A DNA stretch of 64,000 nucleotides from Photobacterium ganghwense (GCF_003025595.1 NZ_PYMI01000003.1:434001-498000), one strand, 5' to 3'; counted from the stretch's first letter, positions 36,241 to 45,425 are shown. The notes: generated by a model not told the origin, from the letters alone. Numbers and translations are program-made.

Positions 36241-36930
36241 ATGAGGTTGAACACAAAAGCTTTTATTAAACCCTTTATTTTAGGTTGTCTGACTGTCGGC
36301 TGTGCTGCGGCATATGCAGAGCCGATGCGAGCGACACTGCCGGATGGTCGGCAGGTGATCTTATTTGATGACAATACCTGGCAATACGATACCCCGTCAG
36401 TGTCGCCGGGCGCCACGCGTGCTCCGGTTCGTCAGGGTCAGAACAGCCCGGCCTCACTGCCTATTCCTCCCAAACCCGGGGCCGGAGCGGCAGCGGTTGC
36501 CGTTGGTACGTCAGCTTCTGCCTCCGGCCACGCAGGTCAGGCATCAGCATCCCAGCAGGCTATGGCCACGATCCCGGGGGATATGATCATCCCAGGAAAC
36601 GGCAAAGTGGTTGGTGTTCATGAGCGCAGTGGCATTGAGCTGACGTTGCAGGCCGCCAGTTACCAGAATGGCGAACTGGTGATTCCGACACGACTGAAAA
36701 ATGACGCGACAGACGCGGTGGTGCTGGTGGAGCTGGAACTACGCCTTCGTAGCCGAAGCGGCGATGTGATTGCCCGTGAAAAGCACAAAGTTTGGACGTC
36801 TGTTAAGCGAATGCCGGAAACGTATTTCCGTCCCGGCACTGAGCGTACCGGTCGGGAAATCAGGCTGAAAGTCCCGCAGGCTGAGCAGTATTTCCTGGAA
36901 ACAGAGTTCTTAACTGTCGAGCAGTGGTGA
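36241..36930 (+). CDS. DUF3157 family exported protein
   Basis: A 229-residue protein with signal peptide (cleavage near residue 27, AYAEP). ATLPDGRQVILFDDNTWQY right after the signal is the DUF3157 signature, common in Vibrio and relatives. The middle (about 60-110) is a Pro/Ala/Gly/Ser linker, and the C-terminal half is a beta-rich domain (VVLVELELRLRSRSGDVIA). The function is unknown. It follows the lysozyme-inhibitor gene by 21 bp with a GAGG site, so the pair probably belongs to one envelope-related transcript. Its last 21 bp overlap the convergent small gene. Confidence 0.85.
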   Translation: MRLNTKAFIKPFILGCLTVGCAAAYAEPMRATLPDGRQVILFDDNTWQYDTPSVSPGATRAPVRQGQNSPASLPIPPKPGAGAAAVAVGTSASASGHAGQASASQQAMATIPGDMIIPGNGKVVGVHERSGIELTLQAASYQNGELVIPTRLKNDATDAVVLVELELRLRSRSGDVIAREKHKVWTSVKRMPETYFRPGTERTGREIRLKVPQAEQYFLETEFLTVEQW

Positions 36931-37161
36931 GCGGCTTACTGATTTTTGTTTGCTGTGATATCGCTGCAGTTCATGTTCGATGTGTTGGTTGTTTTCCTGC
37001 AGAAGCAGATCCAGATGCGACGGATAGTTGTTGTCGCGACTTTTCATGTACGCGGCCAGCAACTTAACGTCGTCCGGGCGTGGTCGATAGCTCAGGTTCG
37101 GAAAGGCGTGGTAAATCGTATGAATGGCTTCGAGCAGTGCTTCTGATGGTTGGCGGCTCAT
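36910..37161 (-). CDS. Small hypothetical protein, convergent with the DUF3157 gene
   Basis: An 83-residue cytoplasmic, helical, charged protein (MSRQPSEALLEAIHTIYHAFPN...). YRPRPDDVKLLAAYMKSRDNNYPSHLDLLLQENN gives it a protein-like composition. It overlaps the tail of the DUF3157 gene by 21 bp. No family is recognised with certainty, and the ribosome site is weak. Confidence 0.55.
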   Translation of the reverse strand: MSRQPSEALLEAIHTIYHAFPNLSYRPRPDDVKLLAAYMKSRDNNYPSHLDLLLQENNQHIEHELQRYHSKQKSVSRSPLLDS

Positions 37162-37512
37162 AATGATTACGCTTCGTCACTGTAGGTTTGATTCAAGACA
37201 GGGCGCATTGTAAAAACCCTTTATGACAACCTTGTTGCATCGTGTGAACTGACTGACGTTAAACGTAAAAATGGAAGGAAAGCCGGATTACTTATCCGGC
37301 TTTTTTATTGCTGATTGCGGGGACAGAAGGCGGCAGAGTGGCTTCTCAGCGCGTTTTTCGGTATCGACCTAATAGCGAGCCTTTGAGCGAGTGCCTTGGT
37401 GTTGAAAGTTACCGCTCAGCTCTGTAATCCGTAAAAAGTGACGAATAAAAGTAACAAATAAAAATAACGGCTTTAAAACACGCAAAAAACAGCCCAAACG
37501 CAGGGTAATCGC
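37162..37512. other. Intergenic region with a hairpin terminator
   Basis: A 351-bp gap between two minus-strand genes. It contains the hairpin at 37280-37307 and an AT-rich stretch with repeated AATAAAAGTAACAAATAAAA-like sequence near 37440-37470. No gene seen. Confidence 0.4.
37280..37307. terminator. Rho-independent terminator hairpin
   Basis: AAGCCGGAT and ATCCGGCTT with a 5-nt loop, followed by T6 on the plus strand. On the minus strand it could end the mobB transcript less efficiently. Confidence 0.75.
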
Positions 37513-38052
37513 TTAACTCTTGCCGGTTATTTCAGATGCCGAGCCGGACATCCATTGCAGGATAAAGTCGGCCACTTGCTCAGGTTGGTTGAGATCCAGT
37601 TGTGGTAAGTGGCAACCTTGGGGGGCAGGGGCATCAGAGGCAAACGCGATAATGTAAGGGTCCTGCGGATAGAGCAGTGGTTTGCCATATTCCGGACGAT
37701 GAATCTCAATCTTGGCGATGGACTCGTCGCGAAAACCCTCAACCAGCACCAGATCCAACTGGCTGTGATCCAGTTGCGCCACGCATTCTGCCAGTTGCGG
37801 CTCATCCCGTTCCGGCTCCGGATATTCAAAATACAGCATGTGGCGTTCTTTCGTGGCTAGTAAAGTCTGAGCACAGCCGGCATGCCGCAGGCGATAACTG
37901 TCTTTACCCGGTTTATCAGGTTCAATTGTGTGATGACTGTGTTTGATCAAACCAAGGCGGATTCCCTTTTGTTTTAAAAGGGGAATGAGTTTTTCCAGCA
38001 GCGTTGTTTTACCGGAGCCGCTGTAACCGGCAAAGCCGATAATCGGTGTCAT
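37513..38052 (-). CDS. mobB: Molybdopterin-guanine dinucleotide biosynthesis adaptor MobB
   Basis: A 179-residue P-loop GTP-binding protein that assists MobA in forming the bis-MGD cofactor needed by TMAO, nitrate and formate enzymes. Walker A GYSGSGKTTLLEKLI is at residues 8-22, followed by GLIKHSHHTIEPDKPGKDSYRLRHAG, a MobB signature, and LDLVLVEGFRDESIAKIEIHR near 108. MobA is not adjacent. The weak ribosome site leaves the start slightly uncertain, but the ATG gives the family N-terminus. Confidence 0.93.
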   Translation of the reverse strand: MTPIIGFAGYSGSGKTTLLEKLIPLLKQKGIRLGLIKHSHHTIEPDKPGKDSYRLRHAGCAQTLLATKERHMLYFEYPEPERDEPQLAECVAQLDHSQLDLVLVEGFRDESIAKIEIHRPEYGKPLLYPQDPYIIAFASDAPAPQGCHLPQLDLNQPEQVADFILQWMSGSASEITGKS

Positions 38053-38377
38053 AGGGCAGATAGAATCAGGGAACCAGACTGGAAAGTGTAACTAAAGCCG
38101 CGGCATAGAAAAAGCCTGCCTCAAGCGGTTTGTTTTGTCAGTGGTCAGGCATGACATACTGTTGCTGCCATACCATTTGTATCAATAGTGAGTGCGCCGG
38201 CTATTTTCTCCATGAGTGTCATGTTTCCGGCTACAGTTATTGTGTAGTTCACAGGCATCTGCTATTACCAAATACAGGTACAGCGGAAAAATGCTTACCA
38301 AATCTGCTGTCCATTGTTTTGACAGGATGTCGTGGTATTGACAGCAGGTTCCTATCTAACGCATCAGGGAGAGTGCA
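38053..38377. other. Intergenic region, nothing recognised
   Basis: A 325-bp divergent spacer between mobB and the exonuclease gene. No molybdenum-cofactor riboswitch-like structure, small gene or clear promoter could be supported. Confidence 0.4.
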
Positions 38378-38863
38378 ATGTGGGCAACATTGGATTTTGA
38401 AGCGTCGGGACTGTCCGATCAGTCTTATCCCATCGAAGTCGGCTATTCATTGCCGGATGGTTCAGGAAACAGCCTGTTAATCAACCCGTTGACCGCCAGC
38501 GATGTCTGGCAACACTGGGATGAGTTCGCAGAGCAGGAAATTCATCAAATTACACGGGAAAAGCTGCACGCTGAAGGGGTGCAGGTCAGTGAAGTCTGCA
38601 TGCATCTGAATGCGGTACTGGGTAAATATGAACGTGTATTTTGCGACAGCCAGTGGGACCTGTTCTGGTTGGGACGGCTGTATCATGCCGCTCATATGCG
38701 ACCGTCATTTTTTCTGACAGAAGTCGGACTGTGGTTGATGCAGGAAAACGGTATTGAACGGGCGCACTTTCAGCAGGCGCTGGCTGAGTTGGGGCCGGCT
38801 AAGCACCGTGCCGAGTCGGACGCCAGACAGATACGACTCGCGATCAGCCAGGTGATGAGATAA
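38378..38863 (+). CDS. DEDD-type 3'-5' exonuclease (DnaQ/RNase T-like)
   Basis: A 161-residue nuclease domain protein. ExoI motif DFEASGL (Asp6 and Glu8), ExoII region with CDSQWDLFWL (Asp near residue 88) and ExoIII HRAESDARQI (His and Asp near 147-152) provide all four acidic metal ligands plus the catalytic His of the DEDDh group. The substrate (DNA or RNA) is unknown. GGGAG lies 8 bp before the ATG. It is a stand-alone domain, not fused to a polymerase. Confidence 0.85.
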   Translation: MWATLDFEASGLSDQSYPIEVGYSLPDGSGNSLLINPLTASDVWQHWDEFAEQEIHQITREKLHAEGVQVSEVCMHLNAVLGKYERVFCDSQWDLFWLGRLYHAAHMRPSFFLTEVGLWLMQENGIERAHFQQALAELGPAKHRAESDARQIRLAISQVMR

Positions 38864-38938
38864 TTACGTTTCCGGGAAACGTTGCTCTCTGAACTGGTTA
38901 TGGTCTGAAAATGACGAACGTCCGGGACGTTCACGGTA

Positions 38939-40189
38939 ATGCGTATAAACGGTATTGTACTGATTTTACAGCCGTATATACTGGCAGTGCTTAACCAAAC
39001 GTCCCCAATCTATCATCGTCAGGATATACTTTTGCAGCCTCAAGCTCCGTCTTCTTCGCAAACGTCTTCATTGCCGCCTTCTGTGCGTGTTGCAGTCTTC
39101 AATATTTCAATGTCAGATCCCCAGCCGGGAAAAATCCATCAGCGGCTCAAGCAAAAAGATGAGCCCCGTTTTACGAAACTGGCTGCGATTATTCAGCATG
39201 TTCGCCCGGATGTACTGTTGCTGTGCGAGTTCGACCATCCTGGAGAAGGGGGAGATGATGGGGCTCTGGCACTGTTCTGCGCTGAATATCTGGAAGTACC
39301 GCAGCATGGACAGACCCCGATTACTTATCCTTATCGCTACGCGCCGCCCACTAATACCGGCCTGGCTATGAATGTCGATATTGATGGCGACGGAGAAATC
39401 ACACTGCCTAACGATGCTCAGGGGTTTGGTGAGCATCACGGGCACTTTGGTTTTGTGCTGCTTTCCCGCTATCCCATTAACATGCGGGAAATCCGAAGCT
39501 GGCAACGGTTTCTGTGGCAGGATCTTCCAGACCACCTTATGCCAAAGGGCTATTACCCTGAGGCCGCGCAGGCTGCGTTAAGGCTGTCATCAAAAAATCA
39601 CCTGGATATTCCGGTGGAAATTCACGGGCAGGCACTGCATCTGCTGTGTTGTCATCCGACCCCGCCGGTGTTTGACGGGGAAGAGAAACGTAATGCCCGG
39701 CGAAATCATGACGAGCTGGTGCTGATGCGGGCGATCATCGAGAACAGCGATTTCCTGCGTGACGATCAGGGCAACGCGGGTGGCTTGTCGGTTGGCAGCG
39801 ATTTCGTGGTTATGGGGGATTTGAATGCAGACATGATGGATGGCGATGGAATGAAATCGGCAATTCGTCAGTTATTGCTGCATCCAAAGGTGCACCGTTC
39901 GGTGGCGTCCGGGCGTATGACGCCTAAAAGCCTTGGCGGGCGTTTTTATCGCCCCTGGCAACCCCGGGAGGGACGTGCCAGTGAATGGACGCATCTGTCA
40001 GGACTGCGGCTGGATTATGTGTTGCCATCGGCCTCTCTGGATGTGTTGCAAAGTGGTGTTTTCTGGCCCGATAAGAAAGATCCGTTACGGGCGCTGATCA
40101 CCGACGAAACGGGGCGGGACCGGCCTCAGGCAGGTTCAGACCACCGTTTAGTGTGGGTGGATATCGCCTTGAAAAGACGCGAGATCTGA
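38939..40189 (+). CDS. Endonuclease/exonuclease/phosphatase family protein
   Basis: A 416-residue EEP-fold hydrolase. RVAVFNISMSDPQ near residue 50 (Asn), LLCEFDHPGEGG near 90 (metal Glu), HLLCCHPTPP near 235 (His), GDLNADMMDG near 298 and GSDHRLVWVDI at the end form the complete set of metal and catalytic residues. The N-terminal 40 residues are hydrophobic and may be an export signal. The substrate is not identifiable; secreted or periplasmic phosphodiesterase is plausible. The start site lacks a clear ribosome site. Confidence 0.85.
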   Translation: MRINGIVLILQPYILAVLNQTSPIYHRQDILLQPQAPSSSQTSSLPPSVRVAVFNISMSDPQPGKIHQRLKQKDEPRFTKLAAIIQHVRPDVLLLCEFDHPGEGGDDGALALFCAEYLEVPQHGQTPITYPYRYAPPTNTGLAMNVDIDGDGEITLPNDAQGFGEHHGHFGFVLLSRYPINMREIRSWQRFLWQDLPDHLMPKGYYPEAAQAALRLSSKNHLDIPVEIHGQALHLLCCHPTPPVFDGEEKRNARRNHDELVLMRAIIENSDFLRDDQGNAGGLSVGSDFVVMGDLNADMMDGDGMKSAIRQLLLHPKVHRSVASGRMTPKSLGGRFYRPWQPREGRASEWTHLSGLRLDYVLPSASLDVLQSGVFWPDKKDPLRALITDETGRDRPQAGSDHRLVWVDIALKRREI

Positions 40190-40268
40190 CATCGGCGCAG
40201 AATGGTTTAATTTCCGGTTCTGGCCTACGCTTTTCAAAAGCCTATGAGCCAGAGACAGGGAGTAGACC

Positions 40269-41447
40269 ATGCCTCAATCGCGCAAATCAGCTGCTCAGCA
40301 TGCCGAATCACACAAGCTGGATCCCAAAAAGCCGCTAGGAGGGGAAGGGCTGCGCGGTCAGACTGCCGGGTCAACCGCTTTGTGTACGGTCGGGAAAACC
40401 GGAACCGGTTTGACTTACCGCGGATATGATATTTCTGATCTGGCTACCAAGGCCGAGTTTGAAGAAGTCGCGTTTTTGTTGCTGAAAGGCAAGTTACCCA
40501 ATCGTGCGGAGCTGGCCAAATACAAAAATACCCTTGTCGCGTACCGTGGCCTGCCAATGGCGCTGAAAACAGTGTTAGAAGCGATACCGGCTACGGCTCA
40601 TCCGATGGATGTGATGCGCACCGGTTGTTCGGTACTGGGCAATCTGGAACAGGAACACGATTTCAGCGAAGAGCACGATAAAGCGGATCGCCTGCTGGCG
40701 TTGCTGCCCGCGATCATCTGTTATTGGTATCGGTACAGCCATCATGGGGTCAGAATTGAAACTTACAACGACCAGTCCAGCCTCGGCGGTTTTTTTCTGC
40801 ATATGCTGACCGGCACACCGCCTTCTGACATGTTCAAGCAAGCCATGAACTGTTCCCTGATTTTGTACGCTGAGCATGAGTTTAACGCCTCCACGTTTGC
40901 TGCTCGGGTATGCGCTTCAACACTGTCGGATATTCATTCCTGTGTCTGCGCTGCCATCGGCACGCTGCGAGGCCCGCTACATGGTGGGGCAAACGAAGCG
41001 GCGATGGACATGATTGAGCAATGGCAGTCGCCGGATGAAGCGGAACAAGGTATCCTGAAAAAACTGGCCAACAAGGAAAAAGTCATGGGATTCGGCCACG
41101 CGATTTATCGGGAAGCCGATCCCCGAAACGCGCTGATTAAAGTGTGGGCTGAGAAGCTTTCGAAAGATGCCCATGACCCTGTGCTGTATGATATTTCTGT
41201 TCGGGTCGAAGAAGTGATGAAGCGGGAGAAAAACCTGTTTTGTAATGCCGACTTTTTCCATGCACCGGCGTACCATTTTATGGAAATACCGACCAAACTC
41301 TTTACGCCAATTTTTGTGATGAGCCGGGTGACCGGATGGGCGGCCCATGTGTTTGAACAACGTGCTCACAACCGCATTATTCGCCCGAGTGCGGACTATA
41401 TCGGCCCCCCACCTCGCGACTGGGTAGCCATTGAAGATCGGCACTGA
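40269..41447 (+). CDS. prpC: 2-methylcitrate synthase
   Basis: A 392-residue citrate-synthase-fold enzyme that condenses propionyl-CoA with oxaloacetate in the methylcitrate cycle. GLRGQTAGSTALCTVGK and LTYRGYDISDLA are typical of PrpC, with catalytic His in GPLHGGANEAA near residue 238 and GFGHAIYREADPRN near 277, and Asp in the NADFFHAP region near 326. GGGAG precedes the ATG. PrpB, AcnD, PrpF and PrpR are absent on both sides, so the gene is detached from the usual prp operon. Citrate synthase as an alternative is less likely from the length and motifs. Confidence 0.86.
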   Translation: MPQSRKSAAQHAESHKLDPKKPLGGEGLRGQTAGSTALCTVGKTGTGLTYRGYDISDLATKAEFEEVAFLLLKGKLPNRAELAKYKNTLVAYRGLPMALKTVLEAIPATAHPMDVMRTGCSVLGNLEQEHDFSEEHDKADRLLALLPAIICYWYRYSHHGVRIETYNDQSSLGGFFLHMLTGTPPSDMFKQAMNCSLILYAEHEFNASTFAARVCASTLSDIHSCVCAAIGTLRGPLHGGANEAAMDMIEQWQSPDEAEQGILKKLANKEKVMGFGHAIYREADPRNALIKVWAEKLSKDAHDPVLYDISVRVEEVMKREKNLFCNADFFHAPAYHFMEIPTKLFTPIFVMSRVTGWAAHVFEQRAHNRIIRPSADYIGPPPRDWVAIEDRH

Positions 41448-41469
41448 ACATGGCTCGTTTTGGCGTTAA

Positions 41470-41493
41470 CGTTCAAGTTAAAGTTAAAGTTAA
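41470..41493 (+). repeat. Six-nt tandem repeat
   Basis: AAGTTA is repeated three to four times in a row shortly after prpC. Confidence 0.6.
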
Positions 41494-41605
41494 AGGTGTA
41501 TCGTTGAAAGCGTGGCTCTTGTTACTGTTTGGTCAGTGAACGTTGGCGAGAGCTGGGCCAAAATAAAGCCATAACCAAATAAAACCATAACAAAAAACAT
41601 GATAA

Positions 41606-42352
41606 ATGAAAGCCGCTGAGGCAATTACATTGTGCAGACAAGCTATGCAATATTCTCTTTTTTCTGAGCCGGATTCAGAGTCGCATACAGACCGCGAAAA
41701 CCAATCACAGACCGGCGATACATCTTGTTCAACGGCCTCTGAATCAGGGCTGGCCGGTATCCCTTATGGTTGGCAACCTGTACAGGATGGTCGACTCTAC
41801 TGGCACCCGCATTTCTGGACGCCGGAGACGGCTCATCACCTCTACCTTCAATTGGATCAGACTCTGCCCTGGCAGCAACAGTCTATTCGTATGTATGGTC
41901 GTGAGGTGCTGCAACCCAGGCTACAGGCATGGTGCGGTGAGGCCGTGTATACCTATTCCGGCCTGACCATGCATCCGCACCCCTGGACACCAGCGTTACT
42001 GGCGATTCGCAACCAGCTGGAGGCATTGCTGGGTGTTCGCTTTAACTCGGTACTGGCCAATAAATACCGGGACGGTGAAGATTACATGGGCTGGCATCAG
42101 GACAATGAACCCGAATTGGGCGTAGAGCCGGTGATCGCGTCCGTGAGTCTGGGAGAAACCCGCCGGTTTGTGCTGCGTCACCTGAAAACGCAACAAAAAC
42201 TGGAGTTCAGTCTGGCATCCGGCTCGCTGCTGGTCATGGCGGGAGAACTGCAGACCCATTGGCAGCATACGGTGCCTAAGACGCGAAAACCCAAGCAGCC
42301 CCGAATCAATCTGACTTTCCGGTCAGTGTTACCGACAACCGCACGCCAGTGA
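41606..42352 (+). CDS. AlkB family 2-oxoglutarate-dependent dioxygenase
   Basis: A 248-residue iron-dependent DNA/RNA demethylase-type enzyme most like the compact bacterial ALKBH2/3-type group. The iron triad is visible as WHQDNE (His and Asp near residues 171-173) and His in WQHTVPKT near 228; the 2-oxoglutarate Arg is in RINLTFR near 240. NKYRDGEDYMGWHQD and IASVSLGETRRFVLRH are family hallmarks. The first 55 residues are polar and poorly conserved, and the start may instead be the ATG at 41645. Repair of alkylated bases is inferred. No Ada gene is adjacent. Confidence 0.9.
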   Translation: MKAAEAITLCRQAMQYSLFSEPDSESHTDRENQSQTGDTSCSTASESGLAGIPYGWQPVQDGRLYWHPHFWTPETAHHLYLQLDQTLPWQQQSIRMYGREVLQPRLQAWCGEAVYTYSGLTMHPHPWTPALLAIRNQLEALLGVRFNSVLANKYRDGEDYMGWHQDNEPELGVEPVIASVSLGETRRFVLRHLKTQQKLEFSLASGSLLVMAGELQTHWQHTVPKTRKPKQPRINLTFRSVLPTTARQ

Positions 42353-42511
42353 CTCACAGGGTTTAGGTTAAACGCGGGATCACAATATTCATCAAAATCT
42401 GAAAACAGCCCTTTGCTGTAAAAGCAATTTTTACCCTGTGCTGACTCTTGCGGTAAAATGCTTTGCTAGCGTTCGAATATGGATTGACGCGGATGATCAT
42501 GGAGAGAATTG

Positions 42512-43780
42512 ATGAAACGATTTATGCAACGAACATATGAGCAAAGGGCGTTCCCCGGTCAGCGATCCCGCCTGCGTGCCCTGACTCTGGCCTCGGTACT
42601 GATTGTTTCCTCGCTGTCACTGACCACTTCGCAAAGCTGGGCTGATGCCGCTCTGGTTACTGAGCCACCTAAAGCGGTAACCAGCGCGCAGCTTCTGAGT
42701 TATCAGCAAGATGCGGCACTCATTCGTCAGACCTATGAAAGCCAGCTTTATACTTTGCCCGCCTTCAAGATGGGGCATTATGGCTTGCGTATGTATCGTC
42801 AGACACAGGATCCAAAATACGCCGCGGCTATCTGGGCCGATCTGGCGCGCGTGGCCAGTCGTCTGAATTACTTTGCCACTGAAGTCTCCACACCTGAACA
42901 AATTCAAGCTTATACCGATAAGCGCTTGCACCGATACGATAAAAAGTCGGATCTGCGCAGTGACATCCGCTATGAAGTCACCCTCAAACATCCGCATTAT
43001 CTCTATCTTGGTGTTGATCTGTTAGGTTCAATGGCAAGGGCCAATGAATATGGTCTGAAACATCGGAACGACCCGACATTGCGGGAGGTTATCCGCCGTT
43101 ATGACTTCCGTCAGTACGCGACGGATCCGGCGATGATTCGTGCCTGGGCTGCGCAGCTGGCCAATCAGGTGTACTGGCTGCGTCAGCTGGGTGAGCAGGA
43201 CGTGGTTGAGGATTTCATTGCTGCGTTTCGGGAGACTTACCCCGACGCTAACGATGATCAGCTGACTCGCCAGCAGTTGATGAACAAAGTCTATGGTTTG
43301 ACGCATATTATTTTTGCGGCCGCCGAGTACTATCAGAAGCCGGTGAAAGAGTCTGATTTTCAGTGGATTTACGACTATTACCGCGCCAATATCGAGACCA
43401 TTCTGGCAGATACCAAAGAAGATGTGATTGCAGAGGTGGGAATCAACTTCTTGTTGGCGGGGCTGGAGCATGATCCGATCGTTGATCGGACCCGCCAGGC
43501 GATTCAGAAGTCACTCAATCGCAAAGTCGGCATGATCCCTGGTGTGGACGGCAATACCGATTTGGAGAATGGTGAGCACCGGAATGTACTGGCGATTATG
43601 CTGCTGGACTGGCGTGGACCCAAAGCGGTGCCGACGATTCAGCAACAGCCGGACATGTTTAGCGGACTGCCTTATGGTCTCGTAAAGAAAACAGCGCAAG
43701 CCCCGTCATCATTGGTTGTTCCCGGGCCGGATAACGTCGTTATTCCGAAGGCAAAGTCGCAAGCAGGTGTATCAGAGTAA
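42512..43780 (+). CDS. DUF3541 family exported protein
   Basis: A 422-residue protein with a long signal region (hydrophobic LRALTLASVLIVSSLSLTTS, cleavage near residue 45, SWADA). The mature part is alpha-helical and matches DUF3541 by composition and the blocks YESQLYTLPAFKMGHYGLRMYR and DLENGEHRNVLAIMLLDWRGP. The function is unknown. ATG at 42512 has GGAGAG 5 bp upstream. It is monocistronic and ends in a terminator shared with the convergent AmmeMemoRadiSam genes. Confidence 0.8.
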   Translation: MKRFMQRTYEQRAFPGQRSRLRALTLASVLIVSSLSLTTSQSWADAALVTEPPKAVTSAQLLSYQQDAALIRQTYESQLYTLPAFKMGHYGLRMYRQTQDPKYAAAIWADLARVASRLNYFATEVSTPEQIQAYTDKRLHRYDKKSDLRSDIRYEVTLKHPHYLYLGVDLLGSMARANEYGLKHRNDPTLREVIRRYDFRQYATDPAMIRAWAAQLANQVYWLRQLGEQDVVEDFIAAFRETYPDANDDQLTRQQLMNKVYGLTHIIFAAAEYYQKPVKESDFQWIYDYYRANIETILADTKEDVIAEVGINFLLAGLEHDPIVDRTRQAIQKSLNRKVGMIPGVDGNTDLENGEHRNVLAIMLLDWRGPKAVPTIQQQPDMFSGLPYGLVKKTAQAPSSLVVPGPDNVVIPKAKSQAGVSE

Positions 43781-43816
43781 CCGTTAAAACTGTGGATTTA
43801 GCTAGTTGAATAGCAG

Positions 43817-43847
43817 CAAGGCCCCGAATGTCGGGGCCTTGTTTTTT
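43817..43847. terminator. Bidirectional rho-independent terminator
   Basis: CAAGGCCCCGA and TCGGGGCCTTG form an 11-bp stem followed by T6 on the plus strand. It lies between convergent DUF3541 and amrA. Confidence 0.9.
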
Positions 43848-43910
43848 GAGTCATGTAAATGAAGTCGTGATGTACTGACGGTGATTTCACTGCTGATTTC
43901 TGACAGGCGA

Positions 43911-44510
43911 TTAAATGCCGCTGAAATGATAGTGGCCTTTAATGCTGCTCACGGTGAATGTTTTCACTGACATCGTTGGTGACCAGTACACATCATTCCA
44001 GCCTGCTTTACGCTTAAGCTGACGAAGAAAATCGGCAGGCTTTTTTATTTGTTCCCAAACTTGCGGCAGGAACAGTGCCTGGCGATGCTGATCAGATAAA
44101 ATAACACCGACCTTATTTTGGCTCAGATAATTCAGCAGCTCTTGTTCAGAGCTGACATCCAGCGTTTCCGGTGACGACAGGACAGACACTTCGATCTGCA
44201 AATCATCCAGCTGTTCTTCGGTTAAAGGCAGAAAACGTCGATCCTGATAGGCACTGGCTCGCGCCTGATTGTGCACTTCCATCACCAGCGGAGAGCGAGC
44301 CGCGATTGTGCCAAGGCACCCCTGCAATTGGCCATTGACGGTCAGGGTGACAAAACAGGCACCGGGCTGCAGGAGTTTACGGCCATACAGATCCAGTTGT
44401 GGGGGCTGGGGAATTTCATCGGCAAAATGGCCGCGAATGGCTTCGCGGGCAACATCCAGTAACTGAATGAGATCACCCTTATTGAGGTTCTGACACAATG
44501 TAGCTGACAT
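43911..44510 (-). CDS. amrA: AmmeMemoRadiSam system protein A (AMMECR1 domain)
   Basis: A 199-residue AMMECR1-domain protein. LQPGACFVTLTVNGQLQGCLGTI near residue 45 carries the diagnostic L-x-G-C-x-G-T core, followed by NQARASAYQDRRFLPLTEEQLDDLQIEVSVLS. It is part of the conserved but functionally unexplained trio AMMECR1 / Memo / radical-SAM. ATG at 44510 fits the domain start and has a purine-rich GGAGAGAG upstream. The gene overlaps the end of amrB by 32 bp, showing translational coupling. Confidence 0.9.
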   Translation of the reverse strand: MSATLCQNLNKGDLIQLLDVAREAIRGHFADEIPQPPQLDLYGRKLLQPGACFVTLTVNGQLQGCLGTIAARSPLVMEVHNQARASAYQDRRFLPLTEEQLDDLQIEVSVLSSPETLDVSSEQELLNYLSQNKVGVILSDQHRQALFLPQVWEQIKKPADFLRQLKRKAGWNDVYWSPTMSVKTFTVSSIKGHYHFSGI

Positions 44511-45303
44511 ATCCAACGACTCTCTCCTTGTCCCCGGCATCGGTATCGCCGGAGTTAATCATTATTTGACGTTTAAGTTGGTATCCCCTTTGTTTAGCCA
44601 GTAAGAGCAATGTATTAATGCCTGTCGAGCCGCAGGCTTGTTCCGGGGAAAGTGTTGGCTCAAATTGTTCTATCAGTGCACAGGTGTGCTTGTCGATACG
44701 CTGAGCGGCTGAGTAGGTATGGAAGTGGCTGAGATCACTGCTGACAACAAGCAGACAGTCATCACCTTGCCAGAGCGGGTCAATCAGCCGCGCCACTTTT
44801 GCCGGAGATACATTACTGGTTAAGAGCGGTAACAGGGTAAAGTCATGCAGGCATGACTGCAGAAAAGGCAATTGCACCTCAAGGCTGTGCTCCTGAGCGT
44901 GTACCTGATCAGATACCTCAATATCATCTATTTGCCGCAATTTATCAACACTTTGTATGTCAATTGGAATCTGACCCAACGGCGTGCTGAAAAAGCGGGT
45001 TGAAGGCAAGGCACAGCCCTCAAAATAATAGCGGTGACTGGGGCCAATCAGGATCACCCGGCGTATCCTGTCTGCCTGCGCCCTCAGACAACGATAGGCG
45101 CCTGCCGCGACTTCACCAGAGTAGATATAACCGGCATGAGGCACAATAAGAGCACGAATCGGCTGTTGTTCAAGCGTGGCGGAATTCCGCTCATCGGGGG
45201 TAAGCCAACGGTTTAACTGACTCACCAGATAGTCAGGCGAATGAGAATAAAACTGGCCGGCAACAGCTGGTGGACGTACGTTCATAATGAGCATCCGTTT
45301 CAT
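44479..45303 (-). CDS. amrB: AmmeMemoRadiSam system protein B (Memo-like)
   Basis: A 274-residue Memo-family protein, related in fold to class III non-heme iron dioxygenases. RPPAVAGQFYSHSPDYL at the N-terminus, VPHAGYIYSGEVAAGAY near residue 48, ILIGPSHRYYFEGCALP near 80, the EHSLEVQLPFLQ block near 140 and VVSSDLSHFHTY near 185 are family signatures; the conserved His and Cys residues needed for metal binding are present. It is the first gene of a two-gene minus-strand unit with amrA. Confidence 0.93.
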   Translation of the reverse strand: MKRMLIMNVRPPAVAGQFYSHSPDYLVSQLNRWLTPDERNSATLEQQPIRALIVPHAGYIYSGEVAAGAYRCLRAQADRIRRVILIGPSHRYYFEGCALPSTRFFSTPLGQIPIDIQSVDKLRQIDDIEVSDQVHAQEHSLEVQLPFLQSCLHDFTLLPLLTSNVSPAKVARLIDPLWQGDDCLLVVSSDLSHFHTYSAAQRIDKHTCALIEQFEPTLSPEQACGSTGINTLLLLAKQRGYQLKRQIMINSGDTDAGDKERVVGYVSYIVSEPQ

Positions 45304-45363
45304 AACGAAGGGTCAGGAGACAGCAAGGTGTGGAAGGCAACGTAATTAGCGCGGTCTTGAACC

Positions 45364-45399
45364 TTTGTCCTGGCCGGGCAAGGCTTATACTTGAGTATA
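45364..45399. promoter_or_regulatory. Divergent promoter region of amrBA and amrS
   Basis: TATACTTGAGTATA at 45386-45399 is a near-perfect palindrome whose left half can be the -10 of the plus-strand amrS promoter, with TTTGTC 16 bp upstream. It lies in the only gap between the two transcription units and could coordinate both. Confidence 0.4.
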
Positions 45400-45425
45400 G
45401 GAACAAAATACTCACTTAGGTGATT

